This document shows, in pieces, positions 55,112 through 64,000 of a stretch of DNA of 64,000 bases; position 1 is the first letter of the stretch; every line of letters begins with the position of its first letter. Location: assembly GCF_026410085.1 (NCBI RefSeq), contig NZ_CP112866.1:4525001-4589000 (forward strand), in the 5' to 3' direction. This stretch comes from Pseudomonas quebecensis (GTDB taxonomy: Bacteria; Pseudomonadota; Gammaproteobacteria; Pseudomonadales; Pseudomonadaceae). The position numbers and the translations under genes were made by a program. The notes beneath the pieces are model-generated. The model saw only the letters and a program-made list of their open reading frames with translations. It was not told the origin of the DNA and ran no database searches.

Positions 55112-57031
55112 ATGAAGCTGCAGAGTATTCGGCTATGTAATTTTCAATCCTTCGGCAATGAACCTACGGTAATCACATTCGAGGATGTCACCTACCTTAT
55201 CGGCCCCAATGGCTCTGGAAAGACAGCAGTCCTGCAGGCGCTCTGCAGGTTGTTTGCCTTTGATCCAAGCCTGCGTCGGATCAAGCGATCTGACTTCCAT
55301 GTGCCTGCTGATGAGGATTTGGTACCTGAGGAGCGCAGCCTATGGCTGGAAGCGGATTTCGAATTCCCAGAGCTTCTGGAGGATGAAGACAACTCGACCG
55401 TGGCCCCGCATTTCGCTCATATGCGATTGGATACAGCCGACGGCATCCCGCGTGTTAGATATCGATTGAGCGCGACCATCGGGATTGATGGAGACATTGA
55501 AGAGAACCTAGTTTATGTCCTTGATGTTGATAGAAACGCCAACCCACTATCGACCGCAGTCGTCACTCGGGCGCATCGCAATACCATTCAAATGCATTAC
55601 CTCCCCGCCAGACGAGACCCTGCCGACCACATAACCTATGGAGCTAACGCCCTGCTCGGACGCTTGCTACGAGCAGTCAATTGGGAAGATGACCGCGCAA
55701 GAATTAAAGGACTCACTGACGAAATCAGCGAATGTTTGTCAGGAAACCAGTCGGTAAGTGCATTCAGTGAAAGCCTGAATGGGATGTGGAAGCGACTTCA
55801 CAGAGGCACCTTTTTCACCGATCCCAAGCTCACTTTCGTCACATCCGAAATTGAGTCGCTTCTAAGACACATGTCAGTGTCGTTCTCCCCAGGGCACGAC
55901 GAGAATCTAGTCGACTTCTCTCGCCTCAGCGATGGACAGAAGTCGATGCTTTACCTATCACTGGTGTTGTCCTCTCACGCCATCGGGCGTGCAGTCCTAA
56001 CCGGTAAGGACGTTTCTTTCGACGCTGACAAACTGAAGCCACCGTCATTCACACTGATCGCAGTGGAGGAGCCAGAAAACAGCCTCTCTCCTCATTACCT
56101 CGGGCGCATCGTGAACGCCCTCAATAGCTCAATTGGAGGGGCTGACTCTCAGGCAATCATTGCGACCCATGCCCCGTCCATGCTCCGCCGCGTGGATCCC
56201 GAGAACATCCGCTATCTACGCTTGGCTGCGAGCCGTGCAACTAAGGTCACCTGCATAGCACTACCCGACAAAGAGGATGAGGCTCATAAGTTTGTCCGAG
56301 AGGCTGTGCAGGCTTTTCCTGAAGTTTATTTCTCTAGGCTGGTTGTACTAGGCGAAGGTGACAGTGAGGAAATTGTCCTTCCAAGAATACTTCAAGCGAA
56401 AGGCGCACCTGTTGATGAGTCAGCGGTGACAATAGCTCCACTGGGGGGACGCCACGTCAATCATTTCTGGCGCTTGCTGGCTGCATTAGAAACGCCTTTT
56501 GTGACCCTCTTGGATCTCGATGTCGCACGACATCAAGGTGGGTGGGGGCGGATTAGCAACGTCAATAATCAGTTGGCAAAGTTCTCTCCAGATAAAAAAC
56601 TACCTAACTGGGAAATAGCTAAGTGGAACGAAGATCTTCCAGTTCGAACCGACCACTGGTTTAAGGAAGGAACAATAAGCATTTTTTCCGAGCTTGAAAA
56701 ACGGGGCGTTTATTTTTCGGATCCTATGGATCTAGATTTCTCCATGCTTCTAGCCTACCCAAAAGCGTACGGTGTTTCCCGAAGCCCTCCTGACGAATCA
56801 ACTCTTAAGGCAGTGCTCGGAAAGAGTCACTATAACGCCGGTCAATATGATGCAAATGAGCAGGAACTGTTTGGAACCTATCACTCAAAATTCAAATTAG
56901 GTAGCAAGCCCGCAGCACACATCTCCGCCCTTGCGAAGCTGACTGACGAAGATCTGCTAAAAAGCCTTCCTCCATCGCTAGATCGTTTAGCCAACGCAAT
57001 CATCGCGGCGCTGGAGGACATCCCAGAATGA
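55112..57031 (+). CDS. gajA: Gabija-type GajA: OLD-family ATPase/TOPRIM nuclease
   Basis: 639 residues. ABC-type ATPase with Walker A GPNGSGKT (31-38), signature LSDGQKSMLYLSL, Walker B LIAVEEPENS (about 315) and H-loop IIATHAPSM. Then a TOPRIM nuclease with the catalytic Glu in LVVLGEGDSEE (about 410) and acidic DLDVA. Class-2 OLD nucleases like this pair with UvrD helicases as the Gabija anti-phage system: GajA nicks DNA when nucleotides run low. It overlaps gajB by 4 bp. Slightly longer than the reference GajA. Confidence 0.87.
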   Translation: MKLQSIRLCNFQSFGNEPTVITFEDVTYLIGPNGSGKTAVLQALCRLFAFDPSLRRIKRSDFHVPADEDLVPEERSLWLEADFEFPELLEDEDNSTVAPHFAHMRLDTADGIPRVRYRLSATIGIDGDIEENLVYVLDVDRNANPLSTAVVTRAHRNTIQMHYLPARRDPADHITYGANALLGRLLRAVNWEDDRARIKGLTDEISECLSGNQSVSAFSESLNGMWKRLHRGTFFTDPKLTFVTSEIESLLRHMSVSFSPGHDENLVDFSRLSDGQKSMLYLSLVLSSHAIGRAVLTGKDVSFDADKLKPPSFTLIAVEEPENSLSPHYLGRIVNALNSSIGGADSQAIIATHAPSMLRRVDPENIRYLRLAASRATKVTCIALPDKEDEAHKFVREAVQAFPEVYFSRLVVLGEGDSEEIVLPRILQAKGAPVDESAVTIAPLGGRHVNHFWRLLAALETPFVTLLDLDVARHQGGWGRISNVNNQLAKFSPDKKLPNWEIAKWNEDLPVRTDHWFKEGTISIFSELEKRGVYFSDPMDLDFSMLLAYPKAYGVSRSPPDESTLKAVLGKSHYNAGQYDANEQELFGTYHSKFKLGSKPAAHISALAKLTDEDLLKSLPPSLDRLANAIIAALEDIPE

Positions 57032-58704
57032 TCAGCGCGGATGTATGGAAAGTCGCCGATGGCTTGACCTTGGAAACAAACGCCCTTCTCGCTGTGAGGG
57101 AGCTTGGAAAGTCGCTCGCGCTCACCGCAGGCCCAGGCGCAGGCAAAACGGAGGTTCTGGCGCAGCGTGCAGACTTTTTGCTACGCACCGGAAACTGCCG
57201 ATACCCAAAGCGAATACTGGCGATCTCCTTCAAGGTCGATGCGAGCATAAACCTCAAGGAACGGATTCGTCGCAGATGCGGACTTGATCTGGCTGCACGC
57301 TTCGACAGCTACACCTTTCACGGCTTCGCCAAGCGCATCATTGATAGGTTTAGACCCGTGCTCACGGGCGGGGACTCTCTTGAGCCAAACTACTCCATAG
57401 GCGACGAACCAATTCAAGGCAAGCAAATTAAGTTCGCGCAGCTCATACCTCTCGCAACGAAGATCTTGAGCAATTCAGTGGTTGCAAGAAATGCAATTTG
57501 TCAGACCTACGCTGATGTATTCCTTGATGAGTTTCAAGACTGCACTACTGAGCAGTACGCACTGCTGAAGCTTGTCTTCATGAATAAGCCAATTCGATTG
57601 ACCGCCGTCGGTGACACCAAACAGAAAATTATGGGCTGGGCGGGAGCACTGGATGGCATATTTATAGACTACGCAAAGGACTTCGACGCCCGACCACTCA
57701 ATCTATATCGAAACTTCCGATCTAAGCCTCGGCTTTTGCGGATGCAGAACGAGATCATTCGAACACTTGATCCTGCTGCGGTGATGGCAGATGACCTGAT
57801 CATTGGAAACGACGGCGAACTCCTCGCTCGAAACTACGACAACAGTCACAGCGAAGCAGCCGCGTTGGCCAACATCATCCAGAAGTGGATAGATGTAGAG
57901 AAAATACCCCTACCAGAAATAGCGATTCTTTTTCCCAGGCAGATAGACCTCTACGGCACCCTCCTCATGGAGCAACTGGCAGCCAGAGGAATTCCCTTTC
58001 GCAACGAGCATGAGTCTCAAGATCTAGTTAATGAGCCCGCCGCTCGCCTAATTATTGACTACCTATCATGCCTGTATCGGGAGCGAGAACCGAAGGCGTG
58101 GATCAATTTGATGGAGCAACTGGTTTCATTTAATGACGAGGACGGTGAATCTGAGATCCAGAGAAACTTCGAGCGCCTCTATCTTGCCCAGCGCAAGGAA
58201 GTGAAAAAATTGGCCCGATCTGACGCGCCTTATTCAGGATGGTGGGAGCTAACTATGAAGTTCCTAAAGAACATCGGCCTACCCGTGCTGACCACCCTTT
58301 CTTCTGACTACGAAGCAAAAGCCAGATTGAACGAGGTTATCAAGAACACGAGACAGCAAATTGAGAAACTGCTCGAGCAAGAACCGGATTTGCTCAAAGC
58401 ACTTGATCTGTTCTCCAACGATCAAGCAGTCCGTTTTCTGACGATTCATAAAAGTAAAGGATTGGAATTCCACTCTGTAATTATGATCGGTGTAGAAACA
58501 CAGACATTTTGGGGCAAAGTCCAAGAGGAGCGTTGCGGCTTCTTTGTGGGTGTTTCACGTGCCAAGGAGCGGTTGATGATCACGACATGCGACTTACGCT
58601 ATCGACCGGCCTCAAACCCTCCAAGGTGGAATGAGCATCGCACTCCTCATGCTGAGTTCGTCACATACGTAACGCCATTTCTCTCCGCCCAGCCAAATGC
58701 CTGA
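57028..58704 (+). CDS. gajB: Gabija-type GajB: UvrD-like helicase
   Basis: 558 residues of helicase superfamily 1. Walker A AGPGAGKTE (about 33-41), motif II DEFQD (about 168-172), VGDTKQKIMGW (motif III), LTIHKSKGLEF (motif V) and FVGVSRAKERL (motif VI). Its start overlaps the gajA stop (ATGA), so the two are made together. In Gabija, GajB joins a GajA core and senses or processes DNA ends. The last protein-coding gene of the island. Confidence 0.87.
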   Translation: MISADVWKVADGLTLETNALLAVRELGKSLALTAGPGAGKTEVLAQRADFLLRTGNCRYPKRILAISFKVDASINLKERIRRRCGLDLAARFDSYTFHGFAKRIIDRFRPVLTGGDSLEPNYSIGDEPIQGKQIKFAQLIPLATKILSNSVVARNAICQTYADVFLDEFQDCTTEQYALLKLVFMNKPIRLTAVGDTKQKIMGWAGALDGIFIDYAKDFDARPLNLYRNFRSKPRLLRMQNEIIRTLDPAAVMADDLIIGNDGELLARNYDNSHSEAAALANIIQKWIDVEKIPLPEIAILFPRQIDLYGTLLMEQLAARGIPFRNEHESQDLVNEPAARLIIDYLSCLYREREPKAWINLMEQLVSFNDEDGESEIQRNFERLYLAQRKEVKKLARSDAPYSGWWELTMKFLKNIGLPVLTTLSSDYEAKARLNEVIKNTRQQIEKLLEQEPDLLKALDLFSNDQAVRFLTIHKSKGLEFHSVIMIGVETQTFWGKVQEERCGFFVGVSRAKERLMITTCDLRYRPASNPPRWNEHRTPHAEFVTYVTPFLSAQPNA

Positions 58705-58971
58705 CAGATAGCCGCGTGTCGCTAATCTTGTATGAACTCGCGGCAAGGATGCTCCCCACACAGCAAGTCATCCTTAGACCTCAAGCAGAGTCACAAACAC
58801 GGGCTGAGGAAAATCTCCGGGCTTCCGGGGTATGCCATAGATAGAGGTGTGTCAGGAAGGACAAGGCAAGAGCACTCCCAATCAAATACACATCTTAATC
58901 TTCCCCATTAAGAGCAAGAGCAGGTCAAAGCCTAAGGGCTTTGACACCAAAGCGGAGTGTGTCTAGAAAAT
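58705..58971. other. Right island end
   Basis: Non-coding. Close to the border lies a perfect 9-bp hairpin (GTCAAAGCC / GGCTTTGAC, 58924-58945), overlapping TTGACACC (58941-58948), which also occurs twice at the left end. The terminal CTAGACACA on the minus strand (58957-58966) is the inverted partner of the left end, followed by AAAAT (58967-58971) and then chaA. The hairpin may end the gajAB transcript or bind recombinase. Confidence 0.75.
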
Positions 58972-59292
58972 CACCGCCGAGTAAATGGTGTCGCGCACCA
59001 GGGTCGGTGACGGTTCGTTACTCATCATGATCGCCAGGATCACCACCTCCACCAGCACGGCAGCGAGTGTCAGGATCATGGTGCCGTAGGGGTCGCCGAC
59101 TTTTTCCGCCAGTTGCTCGGCATGGTGCGCCACGCGCATCGACGCCATCACGATAAACGCAATCAACGCCAACCCCGCGAGCAACGCCACCATTTGCCCG
59201 CTGTGCAGCATCCAATGCTCCAGCGGATAGGCGGCGATGGCGGCAATCAGCGCCAGCAGCATGAATTTTTCTTGCTTGAGGGATGTGAGCAT
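58966..59292 (-). pseudogene. chaA: chaA N-terminal part: Ca2+/H+ antiporter cut by the island
   Basis: From ATG 59292, 108 chaA codons with three hydrophobic segments and the conserved VGDPYGTMILTLAAVLVEV block (first exchanger repeat, acidic Glu). The true frame ends at ...TIYSAVI; the island then adds Phe and TAG. It keeps the native promoter, so a short membrane fragment could still be made. The remaining 256 codons are at 4797-5567. Confidence 0.93.
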
Positions 59293-59452
59293 TCCGGGCC
59301 TTTTAGTGCGGCAAATCAGTCATTGATGGGGTACAGACTGCGCCACGCCGCTAACGTTTCGTTACACCTTAGTTCACGTCGCCCTTGCGCGAGTTAAACC
59401 AATACTCTCCTGCTGGTCAGGTTTTGCCGATTATTTCAGCCATGGCCTGTAG

Positions 59453-60439
<987 letters not shown>

Positions 60440-60444
60440 CGAAA

Positions 60445-60477
60445 AAGGGAGGGCGCCTGCACCCTCCCTTCTTTTTT
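60445..60477. terminator. Rho-independent terminator, probably two-way
   Basis: AAGGGAGGG and CCCTCCCTT form a perfect 9-bp stem around an 8-base loop, followed by CTTTTTT. It lies between the convergent deaminase and MFS genes; the A-run on the other side suits the minus strand. Confidence 0.9.
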
Positions 60478-60488
60478 GGCCACGGTTT

Positions 60489-61859
60489 TCAGGCTTCGGC
60501 CAATTCTTCGAGGGTCTTGCCCTTCGTCTCCATCCCGAACACCCACACCACCAGCGCCGCCACCGCAAAACACAACGCGCCCAGGGCAAACACCCCACCC
60601 TGCCCGGTCACCGGAAATACCAGTCCGGTCACCAGCGGCCCGAGCAATGAGCCGACCCGACCGATCGCCGAGGCGAACCCGGACCCGGTCGCTCGCGCCG
60701 AGGTGGGGTACAACTCCGGCGTGTAGGTATAGAGCACCGCCCACATGCCAAACAAAAAGAACTGCATCAACAGTCCGGTGGTGATCAGCAAACCGACATT
60801 GCCGCCAAACACCGCACTCTGCCCATACAGAAACGCCATCACACCGCCGCCCAGCAGCGTCACCACGCACACCGGCTTACGCCCCCAGCGCTCGACCAAC
60901 CAGGCCGCCATCAAAAAGCCGGGAATCCCGCCCAGGGAAATGATCACCGTGTAATACACCGATTGGGTCACCGCAAAACCGGACTGCTGCAACAGCGCGC
61001 TCAGCCATGAGGTCAGCCCGTAGAAACCGAGCAAGGCAAAGAACCAGACGCTCCAGATCATCAGCGTGCGCCGGCGATACTGCGCCGACCACAATTGCTG
61101 GAATGCCGAAAAGAAATTCCCCGGCACGCTCTGCACCCGTGGCAGGCCAATCGGTTCCGGCAAGTCGGCGCGGCCCAGGGAGGTGCGCACTTTGTGCTCG
61201 ATCCCCAGCAACACTTTGTCCGCCGCGTCATGGCGTCCAGCCTGTTCCAACCAGCGCGGCGACTCAGGGATGAAAAAGCGAATCGCCAGCACAAACACCG
61301 CCGGTACCGCCAGCACCAGGAAGATGTCGCGCCAGCCGATCACCGGCAGCAGGAAATACGAGAGCACCCCCGCCGCGACAAAGCCCAACGGCCAGAAACC
61401 GTCCATCAACGCGATATAACGCCCGCGTGCCTTGGCCGGGATCAGCTCGGACAGCATCGACTGCGCAATCGGAAACTCCATGCCCATGCCGATCCCCAGC
61501 AGGATACGAAACAGCGTCAACATCTCCACGGATTGCGCCGTCGAACACAGGTAGCTGGCAATCCCCCACAACACAATGCTCCACTGGAACACCGGCTTAC
61601 GCCCGAAACGATCGGCAAGCATCCCGGACAAAGACGCGCCCACCACCATGCCGAAAAAACTCGAACTGGCGAGCAGACCTGCCTGGGCGGTGCTCAAGCC
61701 GAATTCGGCTTTGATCGAACCCAGCAGGAACGTCATCATCGCCAGGTCCATGGAGTCGAAGAAAAACGCCAAGGCGATGATGATAAAAATCACCCGGTGA
61801 TAACCGCTGATGGGTAACCGTTCGAGCCGTTCCGCCGCACTGAAACCTTGCATACCCAT
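60489..61859 (-). CDS. MFS transporter, sugar-porter-like
   Basis: 456 residues from ATG 61859, preceded by AGGGGGTG; longer forms read through an intergenic region. Twelve membrane segments, with GMLADRFGRKPVF after helix 2, its repeat LVERWGRKPV in the second half, FFIPESPRWL and the closing FGMETKGKTLEEL. These are metabolite/H+ symporter features. Substrate not certain; a sugar or aromatic acid is possible. Confidence 0.9.
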   Translation of the reverse strand: MGMQGFSAAERLERLPISGYHRVIFIIIALAFFFDSMDLAMMTFLLGSIKAEFGLSTAQAGLLASSSFFGMVVGASLSGMLADRFGRKPVFQWSIVLWGIASYLCSTAQSVEMLTLFRILLGIGMGMEFPIAQSMLSELIPAKARGRYIALMDGFWPLGFVAAGVLSYFLLPVIGWRDIFLVLAVPAVFVLAIRFFIPESPRWLEQAGRHDAADKVLLGIEHKVRTSLGRADLPEPIGLPRVQSVPGNFFSAFQQLWSAQYRRRTLMIWSVWFFALLGFYGLTSWLSALLQQSGFAVTQSVYYTVIISLGGIPGFLMAAWLVERWGRKPVCVVTLLGGGVMAFLYGQSAVFGGNVGLLITTGLLMQFFLFGMWAVLYTYTPELYPTSARATGSGFASAIGRVGSLLGPLVTGLVFPVTGQGGVFALGALCFAVAALVVWVFGMETKGKTLEELAEA

Positions 61860-61969
61860 GCCGCACCCCCTGTTGAAAAAAACCCTCGGCGAGTGTGCGG
61901 CATGCTTTTTCCGGGTTATTGCTGGATGCGACCTGATTGAAACTCTAAGCGACGACCGTGCGGCCAGCC

Positions 61970-62659
61970 TTACTCGTTCGCGGCCAGGCGAGCGATCTCC
62001 GCGTGCCCCACGGCATTGATCTGCAGGGCCTGGGACTCGTTGACCAGGCTGACCCAATTGGACTGCAGGAACAGCTGCAACAACCCCGCACCCAATGTAC
62101 CGCCCAGATGCGGATGCTGTTGGCTCCAGTCAAAACAATCGCACGCCAGGGGCGAGGCCAGCGCCTGGGTAAAAATACCCAGGCTCGCCAACCGATGCGC
62201 GCCTTTGACGGTGATATCCAGGCGCTGTTCATAACGCTCGATCCACCCCGCCGCCCTCATGCGCGCGTACAACCCCGCCGCCAGCTCGCCCCCCAGGTGG
62301 CCATGGCACAGCCGCGCTTGGCGCAATGCCGGCGGTGCCGCCAGGACCGGCAACGGAGCATCCGGCGAGGCGCGGGCCGCACTGGCCAGGGTAGTGCTGG
62401 CCAAGGCATCGATGGCATGGCTGACATCGGCGGCCGCCACACGGAACAGGCGCCGGCCACGTCGAGCCTCGGCGCGCAGCAGCCCACTGCCGATGAGCCG
62501 CGCCAAATGCGCATTGGCCGACGCCGGCGTCAGCCCGGCCAGCCTCGCCAACTCCTCCGACGACTTGGCGGAACCGTCCATCAAGGCCCAGAGCATGGCA
62601 ATGCGTTTTGGCTCGGCCAGCAAGCCAGCGATCTGGCTGATACAAGGTGCTGCTTCCAT
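61970..62659 (-). CDS. ArsR-family regulator
   Basis: 229 residues. N-terminal winged HTH (SQIAGLLAEPKRIAMLWALM, then LTPASANAHLARL) followed by a longer C-terminal domain than simple metal sensors have, with His and Cys residues (ACDCFDWSQQHPHLGGTLGA). The type is common upstream of transporters. It lies just before the MFS gene on the same strand and may control it. Confidence 0.85.
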   Translation of the reverse strand: MEAAPCISQIAGLLAEPKRIAMLWALMDGSAKSSEELARLAGLTPASANAHLARLIGSGLLRAEARRGRRLFRVAAADVSHAIDALASTTLASAARASPDAPLPVLAAPPALRQARLCHGHLGGELAAGLYARMRAAGWIERYEQRLDITVKGAHRLASLGIFTQALASPLACDCFDWSQQHPHLGGTLGAGLLQLFLQSNWVSLVNESQALQINAVGHAEIARLAANE

Positions 62660-62793
62660 CTGTTCACTCCCTGTCGAATCACGTTTCTGCTGCGGTTGGC
62701 GGCAAAGTATAGGTGCGCCAACCGCCGGTTCCGCGCGGTCTTACAGCGTGGATAGGGACGGAACCTGAGTGAAATTTCCTGCTGTGATGGAGT

Positions 62794-63723
62794 CTATTGG
62801 TCGGTGCCTGCCGGCTCCGGCATCTGCGCGGTCAGGATCGCACAGCGGGACACAAGCATTTCCCGCAACAGGTTGATCGGTTTGCTCAAGTGCGTCCGGT
62901 GCGCACACAACAGATTGAGCGGCGTTGCCTGGCCGCGCAGTTGCGGCAGGACCAGGCGCAGACGCCCGGCGAGCACGTCGGTGCTTACATCCAGCCAGGA
63001 TTTATAGGCGATGCCCACACCGGCCACGGCCCAGCGCCGCACCACATCGGCGTCATCGCTGAAACGGTTGCCGCTGACCGTCAGACTGATATCGCGCTTG
63101 CCGTCGTGAAAAACCCAATGGTCATGCACGCGGCCGCCGAGCCTATACAACAGGCAATTGTGCTGGGCCAGTTGCTCCAGGTGCCGGGGTTCGCCGTGAC
63201 GCGCCAGGTAGCTGGGGGCGGCACACAGCACGCGAACATTGTTCGGCGCCACCGGCAACGCCACCAGGCTGGAGTCCTCGGGTTCGCCGTAGCGCAGGGC
63301 GATATCCACCGGCTGGCGAAACAGGTCGGCGATCCGATCGCCCAGCAACAGGCGCACATTGAGTTGCGGGTGTTCACGCTGGAAGTCATCCAGCCACGGC
63401 AATAACTGGTTACGGCCGAAGTCCGACGGTGCCGACAGTTGCAGGACTCCGCTGACATGGTCCTGCCCGCTGGCCAACAAGCGCCGCCCCTCATCCAGGG
63501 AACCCAGCGCCGCGCGGGCATACTCAAGAAACCCCTCGCCTTCGGCGGTCAAGCGCAGGCTACGGGTGGAGCGCGCCAGCAAACGCGCGCCCAGCTGCTG
63601 CTCGATGCGCTTGAGCGCCGCACTGGCCACGGCCGGCGACAAGTCCATCACCCGCGCCGCCGCCGACAGGCTGCCCAAATCCGCCGCACGTACAAACAGT
63701 TGCAAATCGTCAAAGCGCAGCAT
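62794..63723 (-). CDS. LysR-family regulator
   Basis: 309 residues from ATG 63723 (MLRFDDLQLFVRAADLGSLS); an earlier in-frame start would add 29 non-typical residues. HTH with VASAALKRIEQQLGARLL and a LysR effector domain of the CrgA-like subgroup. Divergent from the monooxygenase gene at 63828, its probable target. Confidence 0.9.
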   Translation of the reverse strand: MLRFDDLQLFVRAADLGSLSAAARVMDLSPAVASAALKRIEQQLGARLLARSTRSLRLTAEGEGFLEYARAALGSLDEGRRLLASGQDHVSGVLQLSAPSDFGRNQLLPWLDDFQREHPQLNVRLLLGDRIADLFRQPVDIALRYGEPEDSSLVALPVAPNNVRVLCAAPSYLARHGEPRHLEQLAQHNCLLYRLGGRVHDHWVFHDGKRDISLTVSGNRFSDDADVVRRWAVAGVGIAYKSWLDVSTDVLAGRLRLVLPQLRGQATPLNLLCAHRTHLSKPINLLREMLVSRCAILTAQMPEPAGTDQ

Positions 63724-63827
63724 TATCAAAATTCCATTGAAACAGCCCGCTGTTTTAGCCGCTTTTATGTTGCCTGGAAATAGCCAATCATCTGCCCATC
63801 CCATTGCCAACGTGCCAGGAGTCGCTT

Positions 63828-64000
63828 ATGTCCGCTGCCTTTAACGTTATCGCCACACTGATCGCCAAACCCGGCCAACAGGCCACCCTGGAAACCCTGC
63901 TGCGCGGCCTGCTGGCACCCACGCGCCATGAAGCCGGCTGCGAGCAATACGACCTGCACCAGGACCAGCAGCACCCCGAAACCTTCTACATGCTCGAACG
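63828..64000 (+). CDS. Antibiotic biosynthesis monooxygenase (ABM)-type protein, 3' end outside window
   Basis: The first 57 codons show the ABM ferredoxin-like fold: VIATLIAKPGQQATLETLLR, then EAGCEQYDLHQDQQHPETFY. The window ends before the stop. Such small proteins act as quinol or aromatic monooxygenases or as stress proteins. Divergent from the LysR gene. Confidence 0.85.
   Translation, partial: MSAAFNVIATLIAKPGQQATLETLLRGLLAPTRHEAGCEQYDLHQDQQHPETFYMLE

Overview
The window looks like a Pseudomonas chromosome, probably of the P. fluorescens complex. The outer segments (about 1-5565 and 58972-64000) are GC-rich core DNA with a familiar Pseudomonas purine-catabolism neighbourhood: a xanthine/uracil-type permease, 8-oxoguanine deaminase, a ChaA-type calcium/proton antiporter and an adenine/adenosine deaminase. 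The species cannot be fixed from the sequence alone.

The main event is a 53.4-kb genomic island, about 5571-58971, inserted inside chaA. The C-terminal 256 codons of chaA lie at the left edge (4797-5567) and the N-terminal 108 codons at the right edge (58969-59292), both on the minus strand. Removing the island and one copy of a 5-bp direct repeat (AAAAT) rejoins a 364-codon frame. The island ends carry a short inverted repeat built on TCTAGACACA. Its left end holds a translationally coupled four-gene operon (6580-12850) of three tyrosine-recombinase-type proteins plus one small protein. That gene content and the overall layout (operon, cargo, short non-coding far end) fit the GInt type of mobile island (ginABCD) described from Pseudomonas.

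Cargo, left to right. (i) 12.9-17.5 kb: small uncharacterised genes, often followed by a structured repeat of about 100-150 bp; this repeat recurs near 41.1 and 48.9 kb. (ii) 17.7-29.6 kb: a complete copper module. It has copRS, a DUF411 protein, copABCD with a PtrA-like small protein, and a divergent operon ending in a Cu+ P-type ATPase and a CopZ-like chaperone. CopR-type boxes lie in its control regions, and a perfect ANR/FNR box lies upstream of the ATPase operon. (iii) 29.6-33.7 kb: small unknown genes, an XRE regulator with a clear operator-like palindrome, and a DEDDh exonuclease. (iv) 33.8-41.1 kb: a redox/hydrolase cluster (two aldo/keto reductases, exported flavodoxin, cupin, CMD protein, two exported alpha/beta hydrolases, LysR). 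(v) 41.6-46.1 kb: a metabolic segment (MaoC hydratase, panB paralogue, LysE exporter with Lrp regulator, SRPBCC protein with LysR). (vi) 46.2-58.7 kb: accessory and defence genes: DUF3800 protein with an unknown partner, a sirtuin, a recombinase-like fragment, a large AAA/STAND ATPase with a C-terminal HEPN motif, a DUF808 membrane protein, and a Gabija-type GajA/GajB pair at the far end.

The most useful new observations are the reconstructable insertion into chaA, the gene-linked repeats (with a duplicated sirtuin tail showing that gene and repeat move together), the candidate single-gene AAA-HEPN defence protein, and the combined copper/anaerobic control of the copper ATPase operon. No tRNA, rRNA, CRISPR array or insertion-sequence transposase was recognised.
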